Below are positions 8,183-16,231 of a stretch of 64,000 bases of DNA, piece after piece (position 1 is the first letter of the stretch; the number at the start of each line of letters is the position of its first letter). A program made the position numbers and the translations under genes. The stretch spans positions 35,821 through 99,820 of the forward strand of contig JBMNPH010000010.1 in assembly GCA_050943495.1 (NCBI GenBank). The letters are read 5' to 3'. The notes beneath the pieces were generated by a model. It made no database searches and had not been told where the DNA came from. It worked only from the letters and a program-made list of their open reading frames with translations. The DNA comes from Merdivicinus sp050943495. Lineage in GTDB: Bacteria > Bacillota > Clostridia > Oscillospirales > Ruminococcaceae.

Positions 8183-8666
8183 GATTCTCCGCCTCCATTT
8201 CCATTTTTAGCATACGCAGTGCCTTATAGAGCCTGGATTTCACCGTGCTCAGACGGGCACCGGTTACCGCCGCAATTTCCTCCAGCTTCAGATCCTCAAA
8301 AAAGCGCAGCAAGATTACCGTTTTAAGGACCGGTGGGAGGGATTCCATTGCCTCATACAGGTCGGAATGATCCTCCCGTTCCGGGGCGGGGGTATCGGCG
8401 CAGACCTCCAGGCTCCCAAAGGAGAAGCGCTTTCCCCGCCGAAGATTTGCCAGACATTCATTAACCAGAATCCGGTAAAACCACGTTTTCACTGCATCCG
8501 GATTCCGCAGGGAATCCTGCTTTTGAATAGCCTTCACAATAGCATCCTGTACCAAATCCAGCGCAGTATCCGGGTTTTTGACATAACTGTATGCAATCCG
8601 ATAAAAATGCTGTTGATTCTCCCGGATAAAAGCAATCAACCGTTCCTCTTTTCTGCGCTCCAACAC
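8172..8666 (-). CDS. ECF RNA polymerase sigma factor, SigV-like
   Basis: 164 aa, with only the sigma2 and sigma4 regions. Region 2: AYSYVKNPDTALDLVQDAIVKA (shown in two parts: AYSYVKNPDTA and DLVQDAIVKA), then the promoter-melting part WFYRILVNECLANLRR. Region 4: LPPVLKTVILLRFFEDLKLEEI is followed by the HTH with STVKSRLYKALRML. The C-terminus overlaps the start of the RsiV-like gene by 11 bases, so the two are made together and the membrane partner should hold this factor inactive. It starts 7 bases after the SGNH lipoprotein gene, so the three form one unit that may be autoregulated from the promoter region near 9604-9695. Confidence 0.88.
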   Translation of the reverse strand: MLERRKEERLIAFIRENQQHFYRIAYSYVKNPDTALDLVQDAIVKAIQKQDSLRNPDAVKTWFYRILVNECLANLRRGKRFSFGSLEVCADTPAPEREDHSDLYEAMESLPPVLKTVILLRFFEDLKLEEIAAVTGARLSTVKSRLYKALRMLKMEMEAENLDG

Positions 8667-8673
8667 CTTTTTT

Positions 8674-9603
8674 TCACTCCGTCTGTCCTGTTTTCCCTTC
8701 CACCGTATGAGTCAGGAGATAGGAAAGCCATTTCTGGCAGTATTCCTTATTGAGATGAATTCCATCGGTTGCCGCATCTGCGGGAAGTACACCGTTCTCA
8801 TCCGCAACAGCCGATGCCACATCGACATAATAGACTTCTTTCTCCTCCGCCATCTGCCGGATCAGGGTATTATATTCGTCAATCTTTTCATTCTTAAGGT
8901 AGTCATGCGAATTGGAGACCTCGCTGCTAACCGGCAAGATAGATTGCACATAAATGACCGCATCCGGATTGATCTCCTGAATCCGATCGATCAGTTCTCC
9001 ATATTTTTCAATAAACAGATTGCTGTATTCCCAGCCGGTTTCATTGATGCCCAGCATCAGATAAACCTTGGAAAAGGATGTTTTTTCCAGCGCCTCCACC
9101 ACGCTGCATTTCTGGCCGTCGAGATTGACGACTGGCGAAGTAAAGGCTGTATTCACCATCAGACCTTTGTGCGTATAGGCGGTAGTATCCGATAGTCCCG
9201 CATACAGGATAAATCCCTCGGTACGAGAATCTCCGATAAAGACGGCATCCTGAAAATAATCTTCCGAAACGGCCTCACGTTCCGGAACCGGCTGTGTAAA
9301 ATCATAACCGGACGGCGCTAGCACTTCCTGCGCGGAACTTTCCTCCGGCTGAGAGGGAACTTCCGTATCCAAGACGGAGGATTCCGGTAATTCCGCACTG
9401 GATTCCGGCAAGCTTTCCTTTGGGATACTGGACTCCTCTTTGGCCGCGGAAAAAAATTCTTCACCTAAAGAATTTTCCCCATCTGCGCGGCTGCATGCCA
9501 GCAGTACAGCAGAAAATAAGAAAAGCGTCAAAGCCGCTGCAAAAAATACCCGGACTTTACGCAGGCGGCGTTTGTGCGATCTGGAATATGGTCTTTGATT
9601 CAT
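8674..9603 (-). CDS. Exported SGNH/GDSL-family hydrolase, probable lipoprotein
   Basis: 309 aa. Basic N-terminus (SHKRRLRKVR), one hydrophobic segment and a lipobox-like VLLAC, then a Ser/Glu-rich linker (about residues 45-95) and an SGNH hydrolase domain: block I VFIGDSRTEGF, block III LGINE, block V DGIHL. The catalytic Ser, Asn and Asp/His are all present. It lacks the membrane acyltransferase-3 domain of OatA, but SGNH domains of this kind O-acetylate or de-acetylate cell-wall sugars. It lies 7 bases upstream of the SigV-like gene; Bacillus sigV-rsiV is followed by oatA, so a role in lysozyme resistance is an attractive inference. The lipobox has Leu at -2, so a plain signal anchor is the alternative. 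Confidence 0.78.
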   Translation of the reverse strand: MNQRPYSRSHKRRLRKVRVFFAAALTLFLFSAVLLACSRADGENSLGEEFFSAAKEESSIPKESLPESSAELPESSVLDTEVPSQPEESSAQEVLAPSGYDFTQPVPEREAVSEDYFQDAVFIGDSRTEGFILYAGLSDTTAYTHKGLMVNTAFTSPVVNLDGQKCSVVEALEKTSFSKVYLMLGINETGWEYSNLFIEKYGELIDRIQEINPDAVIYVQSILPVSSEVSNSHDYLKNEKIDEYNTLIRQMAEEKEVYYVDVASAVADENGVLPADAATDGIHLNKEYCQKWLSYLLTHTVEGKTGQTE

Positions 9604-9662
9604 AAAAATCGGCTCCTTCCACCATCGGATAAGATTCTATTTATATGATGGTTGGCAGAAGC

Positions 9663-9693
9663 AAAAAGTTTATACGCGGCAAAAAATTTATAC
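9663..9693. repeat. Direct repeat upstream of the divergent SGNH-sigV and GH43-like genes
   Basis: Two near-identical 13-mers, AAAAAGTTTATAC (9663-9675) and AAAAAATTTATAC (9681-9693), 18 bases apart. On the minus strand they read GTATAAACTTTTT and GTATAAATTTTTT, which resemble ECF -35 elements of the AAAC type and point toward the SGNH-sigV-rsiV unit. They also sit just upstream of the plus-strand -35 at 9696. Confidence 0.5.
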
Positions 9694-9695
9694 AG

Positions 9696-9724
9696 TTGAC
9701 ATCGAGCAAAGAATCTCGTATAAT
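9696..9724 (+). promoter_or_regulatory. Sigma-A promoter of the GH43-like gene
   Basis: Consensus TTGACA (9696-9701), 17-base spacer, consensus TATAAT (9719-9724). Start codon at 9752 with AAAGAAGG upstream. Confidence 0.85.
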
Positions 9725-9751
9725 TTAAAAAAACGAAAGAAGGCATCCGTC

Positions 9752-10660
9752 ATGTTATGCAAACGTTTTGAGAACGCCCCGCTCATCACGCCGGAATCCC
9801 ATCCCAGTGTCGAAGACAATATCAATGGCCCTACTCTTCTGCGTGTTCCGGATTTTGTCCCCAATCCTCTCGGTAAATATTATCTGTATTTTGCCAATCA
9901 TCGCGGGAAATTTATCCGGCTTGCTTTCTCAGATTCCCCCGAAGGGCCGTTTACGGTTTATGCCCCTGGCGTCTTTCATCTCGAAGAAATCGAAGGAATT
10001 TCGGGATTTCATGGCCACATTGCCTCGCCAGATATCTGGGTGGACTCGGAACAGAAAAAAATATACATGTTTTTTCACGGGCTGTACGAAGGATGCAAAC
10101 GTCAGCAGAGCGGCATTGCCGTATCAGAGGATGGTATCCACTTTACCCTTGCACGTCCGGATGCCATTCCGACCTTTTATATGCGGATTTTTGAATGGGA
10201 TCACAAATACTATGCCTTCTCCAAAAATGTTAATATCTCTGGGTTATTATCGGTGTCGGATACCCTTACCGGCAATTACGAGACGGTGGGAGAACTGATC
10301 CCCAAAATGCGGCACTGTGCTCTCTGGAAAGAAGGCAATGAGCTTTATCTGTTTTACACCGTTGTAGAGGACAATCCGGAACGGATTCTCTGTTCCAAAC
10401 TGATTCTCACTCCGAATATGACGCAGGTTCCACCGGTTGAAAAGACCATCATAGTGGCAGAACCGGAGACCAATCAGGAAGGGTTGCAGTTTGAGGCGCT
10501 TCCCTCCAAATTCGGACCTCAAATCAATGTCCGGCAGCTTCGGGATCCCTTTGTCTATGAAGAAAACGGAGTATTTTACCTGTATTTCAGTTATGCCGGA
10601 GAAAACGGAATTTCCGGCGGTATCCTAGACATGGACGAAATCCGCCACCTTCTGGCTTAA
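9752..10660 (+). CDS. GH43-like five-bladed beta-propeller protein
   Basis: 302 aa with repeated propeller-blade motifs: NPLGKYYLYFANHRG, DSEQKKIYMFFHGLYEG, EGNELYLFYTVVEDN and ENGVFYLYFSYAGENG. These 'G.YYLYF' strands are typical of the GH43/GH62/GH117 arabinanase and xylosidase fold. A candidate acidic centre includes SPDIWVD and RDPFVYEE, but I cannot assign catalytic Asp/Glu with certainty. No signal peptide, so it is cytoplasmic. It is a single-gene transcript: strong promoter at 9696-9724, terminator at 10678-10720. Gut Clostridia often annotate such proteins simply as hypothetical or glycosylhydrolase family 43; the substrate is unknown. Confidence 0.65.
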   Translation: MLCKRFENAPLITPESHPSVEDNINGPTLLRVPDFVPNPLGKYYLYFANHRGKFIRLAFSDSPEGPFTVYAPGVFHLEEIEGISGFHGHIASPDIWVDSEQKKIYMFFHGLYEGCKRQQSGIAVSEDGIHFTLARPDAIPTFYMRIFEWDHKYYAFSKNVNISGLLSVSDTLTGNYETVGELIPKMRHCALWKEGNELYLFYTVVEDNPERILCSKLILTPNMTQVPPVEKTIIVAEPETNQEGLQFEALPSKFGPQINVRQLRDPFVYEENGVFYLYFSYAGENGISGGILDMDEIRHLLA

Positions 10661-10677
10661 TAAATTGAAAGAATATC

Positions 10678-10720
10678 AAAAAGCCGTACAGCTTGGAAAA
10701 GCTGCACGGCTTTTTTTTTA
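10678..10720. terminator. Bidirectional terminator between the GH43-like and degV genes
   Basis: Long stem (AAAAGCCGTaCAGCTT / AAGCTGcACGGCTTTT, one mismatch) with a GGAA loop; T9 on the plus side and T5 on the minus side. It serves both convergent genes. Confidence 0.92.
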
Positions 10721-11578
10721 TTCCAGTTCCCGAACACAGCCGATTCCCAATGCGCCCGGTCCGGTATGACAGGCAATACTGAGCGGCAGCGGTGCACAGT
10801 AAACAGGCGCTTCAGGAAAATATTCCTGCACCATACGGTTCCATTCCGCACCGAGTTCCGGATCACCCGAATAAGCAGTCATCACCCGAAGTTTCCACTG
10901 TGGACGAAGCAGCCGACAATCTTCCTCCATAATTTCAATCATCGCCTGTTTTGCCGCCTTTACACCCCGAACCTTTTTGAAAGCATCCAACTTTTCACCT
11001 TCGATTTTCAAAATTGGCTTAATATTCAGGGCATCTCCCAGCATAGCGCCGGCAGCCGTCACTCGTCCACCTTTTTTCAGGTATTTCAAAGTATCTACCA
11101 TAATATAAATCCGGGCATCCATGGCTGTCCGTTCCAATTCCGCACAAATTTCCTCCGCAGTCAGGCCCTTCTCCCGCAGCAATGCCGCATCCCGGACAGA
11201 CTGCCACTGTGTTGCAGAAATACGACGGTTATCCGCTACAAACACCTTTCCATCATAAGGTGGTTCGGAAGCCAGCATGCGCGCCGTCACTACGGTACTG
11301 CTCAGGCCGCCGGACATGGGGATATAAACCAATGCTTCATGATCAGAAAGAAGCTCATCCCACATTTTCATAGTATCGCCAGGGGAAGGCTGTGAAGTTT
11401 TCACCTCACGGTTTTGCTGAAGCTGCTGATAAAATTCTTTCTGTGATAAAGTTACCCCTTCATAATAAAGCTGACCGTCCAGATAAAACGGCATCGGGAG
11501 TAAATGAACATCCAATTGAGCAGCCTCTGCATGAGTCATGCCACTATTGGTATCGGTTAGGATTGCGATTTTTCGCAT
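10718..11578 (-). CDS. DegV family fatty-acid-binding protein
   Basis: 286 aa from ATG 11578, where the family N-terminus MRKIAILTDTNSG begins; an upstream in-frame ATG at 11620 also has a GGAG site and cannot be excluded. Conserved features: TDTNSG (residues 8-13), the TSQPSPG loop, IPMSGGLSSTV, LKYLKKGGR and the C-terminal CHTGPGALGIG. DegV/FakB proteins bind a single fatty acid and, with the kinase FakA, present it for phosphorylation to acyl-phosphate for phospholipid synthesis. No fakA is in the window. The protein is cytoplasmic and of normal length. It is monocistronic and convergent with the GH43-like gene. Confidence 0.93.
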   Translation of the reverse strand: MRKIAILTDTNSGMTHAEAAQLDVHLLPMPFYLDGQLYYEGVTLSQKEFYQQLQQNREVKTSQPSPGDTMKMWDELLSDHEALVYIPMSGGLSSTVVTARMLASEPPYDGKVFVADNRRISATQWQSVRDAALLREKGLTAEEICAELERTAMDARIYIMVDTLKYLKKGGRVTAAGAMLGDALNIKPILKIEGEKLDAFKKVRGVKAAKQAMIEIMEEDCRLLRPQWKLRVMTAYSGDPELGAEWNRMVQEYFPEAPVYCAPLPLSIACHTGPGALGIGCVRELE

Positions 11579-11740
11579 AAATCTGATAACGCCTCCATCC
11601 GGATCCAAGATGAGCAGCATAAGCTACTCCAAAATGTTTCATTAGTTAATTCTATATACATTATTTTACTTGAATATTATGGAGCTTATTTTAACACATT
11701 ATCACAAAATATTCAAGAATTTTTCCGATTTTTTTCTTCC

Positions 11741-11757
11741 TTTACATACCTTTTACG
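11741..11757 (+). promoter_or_regulatory. Possible PhoP box upstream of pstS
   Basis: Two direct hexamers, TTTACA (11741-11746) and TTTACG (11752-11757), separated by 5 bases. This matches the spacing of TTNACA half-sites bound by PhoP in Firmicutes. It lies about 35 bases before the -35 region of pstS. Only two half-sites are clear. Confidence 0.35.
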
Positions 11758-11790
11758 CTAGCGATACGGATACGATACTGGATATTGCTT

Positions 11791-11817
11791 TTGACTTGAC
11801 AAAAATATGAGTATAAT
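11791..11817 (+). promoter_or_regulatory. pstS promoter
   Basis: TTGACT (11791-11796), 15-base spacer, TATAAT (11812-11817). An overlapping TTGACA at 11796 is only 10 bases from the -10. The short spacing suggests a promoter needing an activator, consistent with phosphate control. Confidence 0.6.
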
Positions 11818-11850
11818 AAAGGTGTACTTAAGAAAAGGAGAGATTCCAAT

Positions 11851-12765
11851 ATGAAAAAACTGACTTCAATGATTCTTGCAGGTCTTCTGGCAGCAATGAT
11901 GCTGACCGCCTGCGGCGAAGATGCAGCATCTTCCGCAACAAATGACAACACTTCTTCCACATCCGTTTCTTCCGAGGCAGTTTCTTCTGAAGCAACTTCT
12001 TCCACTGCTTCTACCGAGCCTTCTGAAGATGAAAAAATTTCCGGCACAGTTGCAATTTCCGGATCCACTTCGATGGAAAAAATGGCAAAAGCTTTGGCAG
12101 AAGGCTTTATGGCGAAAAATAGCGATGTAACAGTTGATGTTCAGCTGGGCGGTTCTTCCACTGGTATCACCAATGTTACGGACGGTGTATCCGATATCGG
12201 CAACGTCAGCCGTGATCTGAAAGATACGGAAACCGGCTTAGTCGGCAATGAAGTAGCTTTGGACGGCATCGGCATGGCTATTCATCCTGATAACCCCGTC
12301 AATGATCTGACCATCGAGCAGATTGCAGATATCTACACCGGCAAAATTACCAACTGGTCGGAAGTCGGCGGCGAGGATATGGAAATCTATGTAGTCGGCC
12401 GTGAAGCTGGTTCCGGTACTCGTGATGCATTCGAAAGCATTACTGGCGTAGGCGAAAGCGCAGTTTATGCTTCGGAACAGACCTCAACCGGCGCTGCTAA
12501 AACAACTGTTGCTTCCACCCCCGGCGCAATTGCTTATGTATCCTTTGACTCGATCGACGATACCGTAAAAACCCTCGCAGTAGACGGTGTCGCAATTTCG
12601 ACCGATACCATTCGCGATGGTTCTTACAAACTGCAGCGCCCCTTCCTGATGGTTACCAAAGAAGGTGCGGAACTGAGTCCTGCAGCACAGGCGTTCTTGG
12701 ACTACGCATTGAGCGAGGAAGGACAGCAAATCTGCGAGCAGGTTGGACTTGTCCGGGTTAAATAA
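11851..12765 (+). CDS. pstS: Phosphate ABC transporter substrate-binding lipoprotein PstS
   Basis: 304 aa. Lipoprotein signal with lipobox LTAC near residues 18-21, then a Ser/Thr/Glu-rich linker of about 40 residues, then a periplasmic-binding fold: VAISGSTSMEKMAKALAEGF (Ser/Thr phosphate-contact loop), GGSSTGITNV, the block SDIGNVSRDL, and GREAGSGTRDAFE (the Arg-containing phosphate pocket). It captures inorganic phosphate outside the membrane and delivers it to PstC/PstA. First gene of pstSCAB; 20 bases to pstC. AAGGAGAG lies before the ATG. A phosphate-responsive promoter is suggested upstream. Confidence 0.95.
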   Translation: MKKLTSMILAGLLAAMMLTACGEDAASSATNDNTSSTSVSSEAVSSEATSSTASTEPSEDEKISGTVAISGSTSMEKMAKALAEGFMAKNSDVTVDVQLGGSSTGITNVTDGVSDIGNVSRDLKDTETGLVGNEVALDGIGMAIHPDNPVNDLTIEQIADIYTGKITNWSEVGGEDMEIYVVGREAGSGTRDAFESITGVGESAVYASEQTSTGAAKTTVASTPGAIAYVSFDSIDDTVKTLAVDGVAISTDTIRDGSYKLQRPFLMVTKEGAELSPAAQAFLDYALSEEGQQICEQVGLVRVK

Positions 12766-12785
12766 GAATGAGAAAGGAAGTCACC

Positions 12786-13688
12786 ATGACTGACGTGAAA
12801 ACCCCTGCTCTCTCAAGAGCACATCGGGCAAAAAATACGCTGGAAACGGTGATGAACGGAATATTCTTTGTCTGCGGTGCGGCCTCAATCTTATGTGTGG
12901 CCGCTATCGCAGGCTATATGATTATTTCGGGAGTGCCGGCAATCCGCGAAATCGGCCTCTTCCAGTTCTTGTTTGGAACCGAATGGGCACCTACGGCAGA
13001 AGATCCCCGTTTCGGTATTCTTCCGATGATCCTGACCACAATTACCGGCACTATGGGTGCTGTCTTGATCGGAACACCTTTGGGATTGTTCACAGCGGTA
13101 TTCATCTGCTATATGGCACCGCAGAAGATTCGGATGATCCTGACTGCCGCGGTAGAACTTCTTGCCGGAATTCCTTCCGTTATTTATGGTCTGGTTGGTA
13201 TTACGGTTATTTCTCCTCTGGTTGCCAACCTGTTTGATATTCCCAGCGGTGCAACCCTCTTTACCGCCATTCTGGTTCTGGCAGTGATGATTCTGCCGAC
13301 CATTGTCAGTGTGACAGTTACTTCTCTGCGAGCCGTTCCCCAGGAATACAGCGATGGTTCTCTTGCTCTGGGCGCAACAGATGTCACCACAATCTTCAAA
13401 ATGAATGTTCCGGCTGCAAAATCTGGTATTATTACCGGCATCGTATTGGGTGTTGGCCGCGCAATCGGAGAAACCATGGCAATTATCATGGTATCCGGCA
13501 ACGTTGTAAATATGCCAAATCTCTTCAAAAGCGTCCGTTTTCTCACTACCGGTATCGTATCGGAGATGAGCTACGCAAGTGGTCTGCATCGGGAAGCTTT
13601 GTTCAGTGTCGGACTGATTCTATTTATTTTCATCTTTATCATCAATCTGGTATTAACCGGTATCCTCAAAAAAGGTTCCAAAAAATAA
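12786..13688 (+). CDS. pstC: Phosphate ABC transporter permease PstC
   Basis: 300 aa from the ATG at 12786, preferred over the ATG at 12768 because AAAGGAAG (12773-12780) ends 5 bases before it. Six TM segments; the first follows a short cytoplasmic N-terminus. Family motifs: FLFGTEWAPT after TM1 and the ABC-permease EAA loop EYSDGSLALGATDVTTIFKM. Also LLAGIPSVIYGLVG in the middle, which is almost invariant in PstC. It forms the membrane channel with PstA for inorganic phosphate uptake energised by PstB. Confidence 0.95.
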   Translation: MTDVKTPALSRAHRAKNTLETVMNGIFFVCGAASILCVAAIAGYMIISGVPAIREIGLFQFLFGTEWAPTAEDPRFGILPMILTTITGTMGAVLIGTPLGLFTAVFICYMAPQKIRMILTAAVELLAGIPSVIYGLVGITVISPLVANLFDIPSGATLFTAILVLAVMILPTIVSVTVTSLRAVPQEYSDGSLALGATDVTTIFKMNVPAAKSGIITGIVLGVGRAIGETMAIIMVSGNVVNMPNLFKSVRFLTTGIVSEMSYASGLHREALFSVGLILFIFIFIINLVLTGILKKGSKK

Positions 13689-13719
13689 TTGTTCTACTTA
13701 AGGAAAGGAAGATTTTCAA

Positions 13720-14616
13720 ATGACCGTCAATACGGCTGCAAGACCTCTCGTAATCTCCGGACAAAAACCCCGTCTTCTCACTGAAACTCGTTTTCGTCCG
13801 TTCGATCTTATTTTCAAAAGCCTGTCCGTTGCGGCCGGTACGGTTACCGTCTTTCTGACCGCAGGGCTGCTGGGATATATCCTGGTAAAAGGGCTGCCGA
13901 ATGTTAGCTGGCAGTTTTTAAGCGGAACTACCAGTGTATTGAATGATACGGTCGGTGTATTGCCGGGCATCATCAATACCCTCTATATTATTGTTTTGAC
14001 TTTGCTGGTAGCAGCCCCTCTTGGTGTAGGCGGTGCAATTTATCTGAACGAATATGCAAAAAAAGGCCGCCTGACCAAAACTATTGAATTTACTACAGAA
14101 GCACTGGCCGGTATTCCCTCGATTATCTACGGCCTGTTCGGCATGATGATGTTCAATAATCTGTTCGGATTCAGTTATTCCATTCTTTCGGGCTGTCTGA
14201 CCCTCTCGATCATGGTTCTGCCCACCATCATCCGCACCACGCAGGAAGCTCTGCGCACTGTTCCCACTGGATATCGGGAAGGTGCAGCTGGTCTGGGCGC
14301 CTCCAAATGGCATACCATCCGCACGATTCTGATCCCCTGCTGCAAGAGTGGAATCCTGACCTCCCTGATTCTGAGTATCGGCCGTATTGTCGGAGAGTCT
14401 GCAGCTTTGATTTTCACCGCAGGTATTGCCGAAAATCTGATGAAAAATCCGCTAACGCATGCTACTCAATCCGGTGCAAGCCTCTCGGTGCTGCTTTACA
14501 AATACGCCGACCAAGGCGATAATACCACGGCTTTTGCCATTGCAGCTGTTCTGGTAGTGCTGGTACTGACCATCAACATCAGCGCACGCCTGATCTCTGC
14601 CAAAACAAAAAAGTAA
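13720..14616 (+). CDS. pstA: Phosphate ABC transporter permease PstA
   Basis: 298 aa, second permease of the Pst complex. Visible: the TM segments, the conserved LAGIPSIIYGLFGMMMF block, the EAA-loop GYREGAAGLGASKWHTIRTI and the segment SIGRIVGESAALIFTAG, which resembles the matching PstC region. The start ATG follows AAGGAAAGGAAG. A 72-base gap with a 9-bp hairpin separates it from pstB. Confidence 0.95.
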   Translation: MTVNTAARPLVISGQKPRLLTETRFRPFDLIFKSLSVAAGTVTVFLTAGLLGYILVKGLPNVSWQFLSGTTSVLNDTVGVLPGIINTLYIIVLTLLVAAPLGVGGAIYLNEYAKKGRLTKTIEFTTEALAGIPSIIYGLFGMMMFNNLFGFSYSILSGCLTLSIMVLPTIIRTTQEALRTVPTGYREGAAGLGASKWHTIRTILIPCCKSGILTSLILSIGRIVGESAALIFTAGIAENLMKNPLTHATQSGASLSVLLYKYADQGDNTTAFAIAAVLVVLVLTINISARLISAKTKK

Positions 14617-14630
14617 TTTTCTTCTCAACA

Positions 14631-14651
14631 GGCAAGGGCATCGCTCTTGCC
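14631..14651 (+). other. Intra-operon hairpin between pstA and pstB
   Basis: Stem GGCAAGGGC / GCTCTTGCC (9 bp with one G-U) and a 3-base loop ATC, not followed by a T-run. It may stabilise or define the ends of pstSCA versus pstB mRNA. Confidence 0.5.
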
Positions 14652-14688
14652 ATGCTGAATTTATTCAAAAACTGAAAGGATTCTATTT

Positions 14689-15444
14689 ATGACCGATAAA
14701 ATGACTGCGACTCATCTGGATTTTTATTATGGAAATTCTCATGCGCTCAAAGATGTCACTCTTCCCATCCGTGAAAACCGGGTTACCGCCTTTATTGGAC
14801 CTTCCGGATGCGGCAAATCGACCTTTCTCCGCACCCTGAACCGCATGAATGATCTGATTGAGGGCACCCGTGTAGAAGGTCAGATTCTTCTGGACGGTGA
14901 GGATATCTATAATCCACAGGTAGATGTCACCACCCTGCGCAAACGTGTTGGTATGGTCTTCCAACGGCCGAACCCCTTCCCTATGAGTATTTATGATAAT
15001 ATCGCATACGGTCCCCGCCTGCATGGTATCCGCAAAAAGTCCGATCTGGACGAAATTGTGGAACGCAGTCTCCGCGGTGCTGCACTTTTTGAAGAAGTGA
15101 AAGACCGGCTGAAACGTTCGGCTCTCTCCCTCTCCGGCGGTCAGCAGCAGCGTCTGTGCATCGCACGTGCATTGGCAGTGGAACCGGAAGTCCTGCTGAT
15201 GGACGAGCCGACTGCGGCATTGGATCCCATCTCCACGCAAAAGGTGGAAGAGCTGATTCTGGAACTGAAGCGGCAGTATACGGTAGCAATTGTTACCCAT
15301 AACATGCAGCAGGCAGCACGTGTATCAGATTTCACAGCCTTCTTCCTGGTGGGTGAAATGGTCGAATATGATGAAACTCCTACGGTTTTCAATAACCCGA
15401 CAGATAAACGGACAGCGGATTACATCGGCGGAAGATTTGGCTGA
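14689..15444 (+). CDS. pstB: Phosphate ABC transporter ATPase PstB
   Basis: 251 aa, normal PstB length. Walker A GPSGCGKST (about 39-47), Q-loop VFQRPNPFPMS, signature LSGGQQQR, Walker B VLLMDEPTAALDP, H-loop IVTHNMQQA. The HLDFYYGNSHALKDV start and the C-terminal NPTDKRTADYIGGRFG are PstB-specific. It powers phosphate import through PstC/PstA. No phoU follows; the next gene is a PhoP-like regulator 79 bases on, with a promoter of its own. Confidence 0.97.
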   Translation: MTDKMTATHLDFYYGNSHALKDVTLPIRENRVTAFIGPSGCGKSTFLRTLNRMNDLIEGTRVEGQILLDGEDIYNPQVDVTTLRKRVGMVFQRPNPFPMSIYDNIAYGPRLHGIRKKSDLDEIVERSLRGAALFEEVKDRLKRSALSLSGGQQQRLCIARALAVEPEVLLMDEPTAALDPISTQKVEELILELKRQYTVAIVTHNMQQAARVSDFTAFFLVGEMVEYDETPTVFNNPTDKRTADYIGGRFG

Positions 15445-15450
15445 TACCGC

Positions 15451-15479
15451 TTGCAAAGAACGCCGGAACATGATATACT
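15451..15479 (+). promoter_or_regulatory. Promoter of the phoP-phoR-like pair
   Basis: TTGCAA (15451-15456), 17-base spacer, TATACT (15474-15479), in the gap between pstB and the response regulator. It allows the regulators to be made when the pst promoter is off. Confidence 0.65.
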
Positions 15480-15523
15480 GAAAAAAATGGCGTTTGAAAT
15501 GTCCGCGATGGGAGGATTAAATC

Positions 15524-16207
15524 ATGTCCATGATTTATATTGTAGAAGACGATGATAATATCCGTCAACTAGTTTCAACAGCTTTACAGGCATTCGGATA
15601 TGAAGTAACTGCATTTGAAAATGCCACTGCTTGTCTGGACACATTGCAGCAAAGTACACCAGATTTGCTGTTATTTGATATCATGCTGCCAGATATGGAT
15701 GGAATTGAGGCTGTACGCCAGATTCGAAAAAATCCAGCTTTTGCTGACCTGCCAATCATGATGCTCACCGCTAAAAATTCCGAATTGGATAAAGTTACGG
15801 GATTAGATGCTGGTGCAGATGACTATTTGACAAAGCCGTTTGGAATTCTGGAACTGAAGGCTCGTGTACAGGCATTACTTCGCAGAACAAATCGAAGCAG
15901 GCGCCCTGCCCTGTTAACAGGAAAAGATCTAAGACTAAATTGTGATACGCGAGACGTCTTTCGCGGAGAAACAAAGATTGAGCTCACCTTTAAAGAATTT
16001 GAGCTGTTGAAGTTACTTATGGAAAACACAGATCGGGTAATGACCCGTGCTGAATTACTTAATTTGGTGTGGGGCATAGATTTTGAAGGGGAAACGCGGA
16101 CACTGGATATGCATATCCGGACGCTCCGCCAGAAACTGGGGGATGATGCCGATAATCCTCGATATATTCACACCGTACGAGGAGTCGGATATCGTTTCTG
16201 CCAGTAA
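15524..16207 (+). CDS. phoP: OmpR/PhoP-family response regulator
   Basis: 227 aa. Receiver domain with acidic pocket (VEDDDNI), phospho-acceptor Asp52 in LLLFDIMLPDMDG, switch Thr in MMLTAKNS and Lys in DDYLTKPFG. C-terminal winged helix (about 127-225) with LTFKEFELLKLLMEN and DMHIRTLRQKLGDD, ending in the common YIHTVRGVGYRF. It sits between pstB and a PhoR-like kinase, so control of pst by phosphate is the natural role. The gene name is inferred from context, because OmpR-type regulators cannot be told apart by motif alone. GGGAGG precedes the ATG. Confidence 0.88.
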   Translation: MSMIYIVEDDDNIRQLVSTALQAFGYEVTAFENATACLDTLQQSTPDLLLFDIMLPDMDGIEAVRQIRKNPAFADLPIMMLTAKNSELDKVTGLDAGADDYLTKPFGILELKARVQALLRRTNRSRRPALLTGKDLRLNCDTRDVFRGETKIELTFKEFELLKLLMENTDRVMTRAELLNLVWGIDFEGETRTLDMHIRTLRQKLGDDADNPRYIHTVRGVGYRFCQ

Positions 16208-16231
16208 TCTGTCCGGAAAGGAACATCCGCG

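Noticed and set aside
11763..11780. Short GATAC repeats (GATACGGATACGATAC) before pstS
   Set aside because: Spacing is irregular and does not match PhoP half-sites; probably chance.
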